Positions 58,210-64,000 of a DNA stretch of 64,000 bases are shown here, piece by piece. A program made the position numbers and the translations under genes. Position 1 is the first letter of the stretch; each line of letters opens with the position of its first letter. The notes under the pieces were generated by a model, which was given only the letters and a program-made list of their open reading frames with translations, had not been told where the DNA came from and did not search any database. This stretch comes from Cellulosimicrobium cellulans (GTDB taxonomy: Bacteria > Actinomycetota > Actinomycetes > Actinomycetales > Cellulomonadaceae): assembly GCF_007679345.1 (NCBI RefSeq), contig NZ_VEGH01000014.1, positions 1 through 64,000 of the forward strand, written 5' to 3'.

Positions 58210-58954
58210 CACGCCGGACAAGTCCGTCGAGCGGAAGGGTGGTGGTGGCGAGGTCGCCCGGCCCGCCACGGTCCGCCCGTACGAGTCGCTGATCCCGAAG
58301 CGGAGCCCGGTCGCCGACGCGCTCGCGCCCGCCGCCGGTTTCGGCGTGACGATCAAGAACTTCTTCAGCCGGACCGTCACCGAGCAGTACCCGTTCGAGA
58401 CTGCGCCCGTGAAGCCGCGGTTCCACGGCCGGCACCAGCTCAACCGGTACCCGGACGGGCTGGAGAAGTGCATCGGCTGCGAGCTGTGCGCGTGGGCCTG
58501 CCCCGCGGACGCGATCTACGTCGAGGCGTCGGACAACACCCCCGAGCGGCAGATGTCGCCGGGCGAGCGGTTCGGCAGCGTCTACCAGATCAACTACCTG
58601 CGCTGCATCTTCTGCGGGCTGTGCATCGAGGCCTGCCCGACGCGCGCGCTCACGATGACCAACGACTTCGAGCTGGCGGGCCCGACCCGCGAGGGCCTGA
58701 TCTACGAGAAGCAGGACCTGCTCGCGCCCCTGGCCGAGGGCATGCTCGCGGCCCCGCACCCGATGGTCGAGGGCACGACCGACACCGAGTACTACCGCGG
58801 CGAGGTCACCGGCCCGACGCCGGCGCAGGTCGACTGGGTCGCCGAGCAGCGCCCCGACGACCCGACGCTGGAGGCCGCGCGCCGCCGGGCGGGCTCCGCG
58901 CCGGCGACCGCCTCCGCCGAGGCGCCCGCCCCCGTGGGACGGGAGCCCCGATGA
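58202..58954 (+). CDS. nuoI: NADH-quinone oxidoreductase subunit I
   Basis: The product has 250 residues. It carries two [4Fe-4S] clusters (N6a, N6b): [20 protein letters not shown] and [20 protein letters not shown]. These conduct electrons from NuoG to NuoB. The first 45 residues and the last 40 are polar extensions. It starts with GTG at 58202 behind AGGAGG in the end of nuoH. It overlaps nuoJ by 4 nt. Confidence 0.96.
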   Translation: MADTPDKSVERKGGGGEVARPATVRPYESLIPKRSPVADALAPAAGFGVTIKNFFSRTVTEQYPFETAPVKPRFHGRHQLNRYPDGLEKCIGCELCAWACPADAIYVEASDNTPERQMSPGERFGSVYQINYLRCIFCGLCIEACPTRALTMTNDFELAGPTREGLIYEKQDLLAPLAEGMLAAPHPMVEGTTDTEYYRGEVTGPTPAQVDWVAEQRPDDPTLEAARRRAGSAPATASAEAPAPVGREPR

Positions 58955-59868
58955 CCCCGTCGACCGCCGAGACGGTCCTGTTCTGGGTGCTGGCGCCGAT
59001 CATGGTGCTCGCCGCGTCCGGCCTGCTGTTCGCGCGCAAGGCGGTGCACGCCGCGCTGTGCGTCATCACCGTGATGATCTCGCTCGCGTTCCTGTACGTC
59101 GCCCAGGAGGCGCCGTTCCTCGGCGTCGTCCAGGTGGTCGTCTACACCGGCGCCGTCATGATGCTGTTCCTGTTCGTGCTCATGCTGGTCGGCGTGGACG
59201 CGTCCGACTCGCTCGTCGAGACGCTCAAGGGCCAGCGCTGGGTCGGCTGGCTCGCCGCGCTCGGCCTGGGCGTGGTGCTGGTCGGCGTCGTCGGCCGGGC
59301 CACCTACCCGGACGCCGTCGGCCTCGCCGAGGCGAACGCGCCCGGCAACCCGACCGGCGTCGCGCGGATCATCTTCGGCCAGCACGTGTTCGGCCTCGAG
59401 GTCGTCGGCGCCCTGCTGGTGACCGCCGCGCTGGGCGCCCTCGTGCTCACCCACCGGCAGCGCCTCAAGCCGCTGGTCAAGCAGCCCGAGCGCGCCGCGG
59501 CCCGCGTGGCCGCCGGCGCCCGGCTCACCCCGCTGCCCGCCCCCGGCGTGTACGCGCGGCACAACGCGATGGACGTGCCCGCGCTCGACCCCGACGGGAA
59601 CCCGATCGACGAGTCCGTGCCCCGCGTGCTGCGGATCCGCGGCCAGGAGGCCGGCACCGCCGAGTACCGCGCGGACACCTACCGCCGCGCGGTCACGGCC
59701 GTGCTCGCCGAGCGCGGCACGGCCGTGCCGGACGGGGAGGTCGACGCGGCCCTCGGGACCGTCGAGGACGACCCGCGGCCCGCCGCGGCACCGCCCGGGA
59801 CCACGACCGGCCCGACGGCCGACATCGACCTCGGCGGCGGCTCGACCCGGACGGAGACCGAGCGGTGA
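58951..59868 (+). CDS. nuoJ: NADH-quinone oxidoreductase subunit J with long C-terminal tail
   Basis: The product has 305 residues, compared with about 180 in E. coli. Five membrane segments run from [20 protein letters not shown] to [20 protein letters not shown]; the signature [24 protein letters not shown] is present. About 125 residues after [17 protein letters not shown] form a polar cytoplasmic tail with Ala/Pro/Thr-rich ends. The tail resembles those in other actinobacteria, from memory. It overlaps nuoK by 4 nt (GTGA). Confidence 0.95.
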   Translation: MTPSTAETVLFWVLAPIMVLAASGLLFARKAVHAALCVITVMISLAFLYVAQEAPFLGVVQVVVYTGAVMMLFLFVLMLVGVDASDSLVETLKGQRWVGWLAALGLGVVLVGVVGRATYPDAVGLAEANAPGNPTGVARIIFGQHVFGLEVVGALLVTAALGALVLTHRQRLKPLVKQPERAAARVAAGARLTPLPAPGVYARHNAMDVPALDPDGNPIDESVPRVLRIRGQEAGTAEYRADTYRRAVTAVLAERGTAVPDGEVDAALGTVEDDPRPAAAPPGTTTGPTADIDLGGGSTRTETER

Positions 59869-60164
59869 CCCTCACGAACTACCTGGTGCTGTCCGGGATC
59901 CTGTTCTCGATCGGCGCCGCGACGGTGCTGCTGCGCCGCAACGCGATCATCGTGTTCATGGGCGTGGAGCTCATGCTCAACGCGACCAACCTCGCGCTGG
60001 TGACGTTCTCCCGGCTGCACGGCGACCTGACCGGTCAGGTCATGGCGTTCTTCGTCATGGTCGTGGCCGCCGCGGAGGTGGTCGTCGGGCTGGCGATCAT
60101 CGTGTCGATCTTCCGCACCCGGAAGTCGGCCTCCGTCGACGACATCAACCTGCTGAAGAGCTGA
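59865..60164 (+). CDS. nuoK: NADH-quinone oxidoreductase subunit K
   Basis: The product has 99 residues and three membrane segments. The proton-channel Glu residues are in [19 protein letters not shown] and [17 protein letters not shown]. The N-terminus [20 protein letters not shown] is typical. It starts with GTG at 59865. nuoL follows after 7 nt. Confidence 0.97.
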   Translation: MTLTNYLVLSGILFSIGAATVLLRRNAIIVFMGVELMLNATNLALVTFSRLHGDLTGQVMAFFVMVVAAAEVVVGLAIIVSIFRTRKSASVDDINLLKS

Positions 60165-60171
60165 GGGGACT

Positions 60172-62091
60172 GTGGACGTGAACTCCCTCGCCCCGCTGCT
60201 GGTGGCGGTGCCGCTGGCGAGCGCGGCGGTGCTGCTGCTGCTCGGGCGGCGCTCCGACCGCTGGGGCCACTGGCTCGGCCTGCTGGCGTCGACCGCGGCG
60301 TTCGTCGTCGGCGCGCTGCTGCTGGTCGAGCTGCTCGGCCGGCCCGCGGACGACCGCTCGATCGACGTGCACCTGTTCGACTGGATCTCCGCGGGCCGGT
60401 TCGACCTGTCGGCCGGGCTGCTGGTCGACCCGCTGTCGCTCACCTTCGTCCTGCTGGTCACGTTCGTCGGCTCGCTGATCCACCTCTACTCGGTCGCGTA
60501 CATGGCGCACGACGCCGCGCGGCGCCGGTTCTTCGCCTACCTGAACCTGTTCATCGCGGCGATGCTGATCCTGGTGCTCGCGGACTCCTACCTGCTGCTG
60601 TTCGTCGGCTGGGAGGGCGTCGGCCTGGCGTCGTACCTGCTCATCGGGTTCTGGAACCACCACACCCCGTACGCGGTCGCCGCCAAGAAGGCGTTCGTCG
60701 CCAACCGGATCGGCGACCTCGGCCTGCTGGTCGCGCTCATGCTCATGTTCGCGACGTTCGGCTCGGTGGACTTCGCGTCGGTCTCCGCCGGCATCGACGG
60801 CGGGCTCGCGTCCACCGCCACGCTCACCGCGACGGGCCTCATGCTGCTCCTGGCGGCCTGCGGCAAGTCGGCGCAGTTCCCGCTGCAGTCCTGGCTCGGC
60901 GACGCGATGGCCGGCCCGACCCCGGTCTCCGCGCTCATCCACGCGGCGACGATGGTCACCGCCGGCGTCTACCTGATCGTCCGGTCCGCGCCGGTGTTCG
61001 AGGGCGCGCCCACCGCGCAGCTCGTCGTGACGATCGTCGGCGCGATCACCCTGGTGTTCGGGGCGGTCGTGGGCTGCGCGAAGGACGACATCAAGAAGGC
61101 GCTCGCCGCGTCGACGATGTCCCAGATCGGCTACATGGTGCTCGCCGCGGGCCTCGGCCCGGTCGGGTACGCGTTCGCGATCTTCCACCTCGTGACCCAC
61201 GGCTTCTTCAAGGCCGGGATGTTCCTCGGCGCCGGGTCCGTCATGCACGGCATGGACGACCAGACCGACATGCGCCGGTTCGGCGGGCTGCGCAGGTACA
61301 TGGTGATCACCTGGGTGACGTTCGGCCTCGGCTGGCTGGCGATCCTCGGCGTCCCGCCGTTCTCCGGCTTCTGGTCGAAGGACAAGATCATCGAGTCCGC
61401 GTTCGTGGTGCCCGAGGGCGCGGGGGAGTGGCGGGCCTGGCTGTTCGGCGCGGTCGCGCTGATCGGCGCCGGGATCACCGCGTTCTACATGTCGCGGCTG
61501 TTCTTCATGACCTTCCACGGGACGAAGCGCTGGACGAAGGACGCGGACGGCCACGAGCCGCACCCGCACGAGTCGCCCGCGCTCATGACCATCCCGATGG
61601 TCGTGCTCGCGATCGGCTCGGTCGGCCTGGGCTTCGTGCTCCAGCTCGGCGGCGGCTTCACCACCTGGCTCGAGCCGGTCACGGGGCACGTCGAGCACCA
61701 CGAGCCGGTGCTGCCGGTCGTGGTCATCCAGGTCGTCACGCTGCTGGCCGTCGCGGTCGGCCTCGTCCTCGCGTGGCGGCAGTACGCCTCGCTGCCGGTG
61801 CCGGAGACGGCGCCGGAGGGGTCCGCGCTCACCCGCGCCGCCCGGGTCGACCTCTACCAGGACGCCGTCAACGACGCCGTGCTGGTCGAGCCCGGCCGCC
61901 ACCTGACCCGCTCCCTCGTCTACGGCGACCGCACCGCCGTCGACGGGACGTTCACCGGGCTCGGCCGCCTCACGGTCGGGATCGGGGAGCTCGTGCGCAG
62001 GCTGCAGACGGGCTACGCCCGCCAGTACGCCGCCACGATGCTGCTCGGCCTCGTCGTGCTGGCCGTCGTCGTCCTGGCACCTCGGATCTGA
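60172..62091 (+). CDS. nuoL: NADH-quinone oxidoreductase subunit L
   Basis: The product has 639 residues. It is an antiporter-like subunit with about 15-16 membrane segments and a long C-terminal lateral helix region. Signatures include [80 protein letters not shown] and [20 protein letters not shown]. It pumps protons at the far end of the membrane arm. The GTG at 60172 follows GAGGGGACT. Confidence 0.96.
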   Translation: MDVNSLAPLLVAVPLASAAVLLLLGRRSDRWGHWLGLLASTAAFVVGALLLVELLGRPADDRSIDVHLFDWISAGRFDLSAGLLVDPLSLTFVLLVTFVGSLIHLYSVAYMAHDAARRRFFAYLNLFIAAMLILVLADSYLLLFVGWEGVGLASYLLIGFWNHHTPYAVAAKKAFVANRIGDLGLLVALMLMFATFGSVDFASVSAGIDGGLASTATLTATGLMLLLAACGKSAQFPLQSWLGDAMAGPTPVSALIHAATMVTAGVYLIVRSAPVFEGAPTAQLVVTIVGAITLVFGAVVGCAKDDIKKALAASTMSQIGYMVLAAGLGPVGYAFAIFHLVTHGFFKAGMFLGAGSVMHGMDDQTDMRRFGGLRRYMVITWVTFGLGWLAILGVPPFSGFWSKDKIIESAFVVPEGAGEWRAWLFGAVALIGAGITAFYMSRLFFMTFHGTKRWTKDADGHEPHPHESPALMTIPMVVLAIGSVGLGFVLQLGGGFTTWLEPVTGHVEHHEPVLPVVVIQVVTLLAVAVGLVLAWRQYASLPVPETAPEGSALTRAARVDLYQDAVNDAVLVEPGRHLTRSLVYGDRTAVDGTFTGLGRLTVGIGELVRRLQTGYARQYAATMLLGLVVLAVVVLAPRI

Positions 62092-62101
62092 GGGGAAGTC
62101 G

Positions 62102-63724
62102 ATGTCGTCCTCCGTCGCCACCACGGACGTGCCGTGGCTGACCCTCCTCATCGTGTGGCCGCTCGTCGGCGCGCTCGTCCTGTGGCTGCTGCCGCGGGGC
62201 TCGCGCGCCGCCGTCCCGGCCGACGCCGAGGGCACCGTCACCGCCGGGCCGCGGCGGTACACCCGGCAGATCGCCCTCGGCGTCTCGCTCGTCGAGGTCG
62301 CCCTCGGCGTCGGCGCGCTGCTCGCCTTCGACACCGGCGCCTCCCGCGTGCACCAGCTGTCCGAGACCCACGCCTGGATCTCCCAGCTCGGCGTCTCGTA
62401 CGCGGTCGGCGTCGACGGCGTCGGCCTCGCGCTGGTGCTGCTGTCGGTCGTGCTCGTGCCGGTCGTGATCCTCGCCGCCTGGCGGGAGCAGGGCTCCGGC
62501 GCGCTGCCCACCGAGCGGCTGCGGCACTACCTGGCGCTCGTCCTGGTGCTGACCGCGTTCATGGTCGCGGTGTTCGCCGCCCGGGACGTGTTCCTGTTCT
62601 ACGTGCTGTTCGAGGCCATGCTGATCCCGGTCTACTTCATGATCGGCGCGTTCGGCGGCCCGCAGCGGCGGTACGCGGCCGTGAAGTTCCTGCTGTTCTC
62701 GCTCGCGGGCGGGCTCATCATGCTGGCCGGCGTCATCGCCCTCTACCTGCAGGGTCCCGGCGGCCCCCAGGGCTTCCTCACCGACAACCTCACCGGGCTC
62801 GACCTGCCGGTGGGGACCGAGCGCTGGCTGTTCCTCGCGTTCTTCGTCGCGTTCGCGATCAAGGCCCCGATGTTCCCGGTGCACACCTGGCTGCCCGACG
62901 CCGCCGAGCAGGCGCCCGCCGGGACCTCGACGCTGCTGGTCGGCGTGCTGGACAAGGTCGGCACGTTCGGGATGCTCACGCTCTGCCTGCCGCTGTTCCC
63001 CGAGGCGTCCCGCTGGGCGGCGCCGGTGATCATCGCGCTCGCCGTCGTCTCGATCCTCTACGGGGCGCTGCTCGCCATCGGGCAGCAGGACCTGTTCCGG
63101 CTCGTGGCGTACACCTCGGTCTCGCACTTCGGGTTCATCGTGCTCGGCATCTTCGCCTTCACGTCGACCTCGGTCGCCGGCTCGTCGTTCTACATGGTCA
63201 ACCACGGGCTCTCCACCGGCGCGCTGTTCCTGCTGGTCGGGTTCCTCGCGGCCCGCCGCGGCTCCGCCCGCATCGAGGACTTCGGCGGCCTGCAGAAGGT
63301 CACCCCGGTGCTCGCCGGCGTGTTCCTGGTGACCGGCCTGTCCGCGCTCTCGCTGCCCGGCCTGTCGACCTTCGTGTCCGAGTTCCTGGTCCTGGTCGGG
63401 TCGTTCGGCACCAACCGCGCCGCCGCGGTGGTCGCGACCCTCGGCGTGGTGCTCGCCGCGGTCTACGTCCTGTGGACCTACCAGCGCCTGTTCACGGGCC
63501 CGGTGCGCGGCGACCTCGCCGGCACCCGGGACATCGGCGGTCGTGAGCGGTGGGTCGTCGGCCCGCTCATCGCGATCATGCTGGTGCTCGGCTTCTACCC
63601 GGCGCCCGCGCTGCGCCTGGTCGACGAGCCCGCCGCGCAGACCATCGAGCACGTGGGCGGCGAGCCGCCCGCGGTCGAGATGCCGATCGCCGTCGACGGC
63701 GACTCCGAGGGGAGCGAGCAGTGA
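62102..63724 (+). CDS. nuoM: NADH-quinone oxidoreductase subunit M
   Basis: The product has 540 residues with about 14 membrane segments. Signatures are FLFYVLFEAMLIPVYFMIGA, AIKAPMFPVHTWLPDAAEQA PAGTSTLLVGVLDKVGTFGM and SHFGFIVLGIFAFTSTSVAG SSFYMVNHGLSTGALFLLVG, with the proton-channel Glu and Lys residues present. The C-terminus after the last segment is about 35 residues and acidic. The ATG at 62102 follows GAGGGGAAGTCG. It overlaps nuoN by 4 nt. Confidence 0.96.
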   Translation: MSSSVATTDVPWLTLLIVWPLVGALVLWLLPRGSRAAVPADAEGTVTAGPRRYTRQIALGVSLVEVALGVGALLAFDTGASRVHQLSETHAWISQLGVSYAVGVDGVGLALVLLSVVLVPVVILAAWREQGSGALPTERLRHYLALVLVLTAFMVAVFAARDVFLFYVLFEAMLIPVYFMIGAFGGPQRRYAAVKFLLFSLAGGLIMLAGVIALYLQGPGGPQGFLTDNLTGLDLPVGTERWLFLAFFVAFAIKAPMFPVHTWLPDAAEQAPAGTSTLLVGVLDKVGTFGMLTLCLPLFPEASRWAAPVIIALAVVSILYGALLAIGQQDLFRLVAYTSVSHFGFIVLGIFAFTSTSVAGSSFYMVNHGLSTGALFLLVGFLAARRGSARIEDFGGLQKVTPVLAGVFLVTGLSALSLPGLSTFVSEFLVLVGSFGTNRAAAVVATLGVVLAAVYVLWTYQRLFTGPVRGDLAGTRDIGGRERWVVGPLIAIMLVLGFYPAPALRLVDEPAAQTIEHVGGEPPAVEMPIAVDGDSEGSEQ

Positions 63725-64000
63725 GCTTCACCGTGCCCGACATCGCGTGGGCCCAGCTCGCGCCGGTGCTCATCGTCCTCGGCGCCGCCGTGGTCGGCGT
63801 CCTCGTCGAGGCGCTCGTGCCCCGCCGCGTGCGCCGCGTCGTCCAGCTGACGCTGACCCTGGTCGCGCTCGCGGCCGCCGTCGTCGCGGTCGCCGCGCTC
63901 TGGAACGGCGTCGCCGACACCGGCGGCGCGGAGGTGCTCGGCGGGTCGCTGCTCGTCGACGGCCCGACGCTCGTGCTCTGGGCCATCACCGCCGTGCTGG
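63721..64000 (+). CDS. nuoN: NADH-quinone oxidoreductase subunit N (truncated by window end)
   Basis: The first 93 codons are in the window. The reading from GTG 63721 begins SFTVPDIAWAQLAPVLIVLG AAVVGVLVEALVPRRVRRVV and continues with hydrophobic segments ending DGPTLVLWAITAVL, the usual start of NuoN. It overlaps nuoM by 4 nt (GTGA). The rest lies outside the window, so completeness cannot be judged. It closes the A-to-N operon. Confidence 0.9.
   Translation, partial: MSFTVPDIAWAQLAPVLIVLGAAVVGVLVEALVPRRVRRVVQLTLTLVALAAAVVAVAALWNGVADTGGAEVLGGSLLVDGPTLVLWAITAVL

Noticed and set aside
55360..58473. A 1037-codon minus-strand frame across nuoG and nuoH
   Set aside because: It is an antisense shadow of two well-supported nuo genes, with repetitive Ser/Ala/Thr/Arg composition and no motif.
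60145..62511. A 788-codon minus-strand frame across nuoL
   Set aside because: It is an antisense shadow rich in Asp, Glu, Arg and His; nuoL signatures on the plus strand are unequivocal.

Overview
The window is very GC-rich and coding-dense. It has the gene content and start-codon habits (many GTG starts, 4-nt GTGA/ATGA overlaps) of a high-GC actinobacterium. The arabinan-degrading locus, two binding-protein-dependent sugar importers and the menaquinone and complex I genes fit a plant-polymer-degrading member of the Micrococcales such as Cellulomonas; that genus is inferred from gene content, not proven. From memory, the backbone (small HTH protein, bS22, SerB1-like HAD, glutaredoxin-like protein, histidine phosphatase, TlpA-CcdA-ResB-CcsB, menA/E/B/C/D, menG, menJ) follows the order of the Mycobacterium tuberculosis Rv0500A to Rv0561c region, with carbohydrate blocks inserted. 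No tRNA, rRNA, CRISPR array or transposase gene was seen.

Layout: 0.3-0.9 kb, small HTH regulator and bS22. 1.1-5.6 kb, a sugar ABC importer without its own ATPase, plus a LacI regulator. 5.7-7.4 kb, a flavin-dependent oxidoreductase and an F420/NADP-type dinucleotide oxidoreductase. 7.4-15.5 kb, seven glycosyltransferase genes, probably for an unidentified glycan. 15.6-24.0 kb, a divergent arabinan locus: importer, intracellular and secreted GH43 enzymes, GH51 arabinofuranosidase and a YesL-like membrane protein. 24.0-26.4 kb, GNAT acetyltransferase, HAD phosphatase, glutaredoxin-like protein and Rex. 26.8-28.0 kb, YceI and a divergent MarR. 28.1-33.1 kb, phosphatase and cytochrome c maturation system II. 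33.2-34.9 kb, two small membrane proteins and a frameshifted uridine-kinase-like gene. 34.8-47.2 kb, menaquinone genes menA, menE, menB, menC, menD, menF and menG, interrupted by a DUF3048 lipoprotein, an SMR pump with its TetR, and an HtrA-type protease. 47.3-64.0 kb, menJ followed by the 14-gene complex I operon, with nuoN running off the window.

The parts connect. The men genes make the quinone that complex I reduces, menJ reduces the prenyl tail, and a 16-bp Rex operator directly upstream of menJ-nuoA puts that block under the redox sensor encoded at 25.7 kb. LacI-type operators sit at both sugar importers, MarR-type sites at yceI/marR and at the oxidoreductase promoter, and a perfect inverted repeat precedes the SMR/TetR pair. 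Most isolated men genes have a -10 hexamer 6-8 nt before the start codon and no ribosome binding site, so leaderless transcripts are likely.

The main non-coding signals are three copies of a 47-bp palindrome (centres 85, 14152, 26572), two of them at convergent gene ends; a nested four-unit inverted repeat at 45.0 kb; tandem arrays at 26.6 and 33.1 kb; and a possible structured RNA between menG and menJ.
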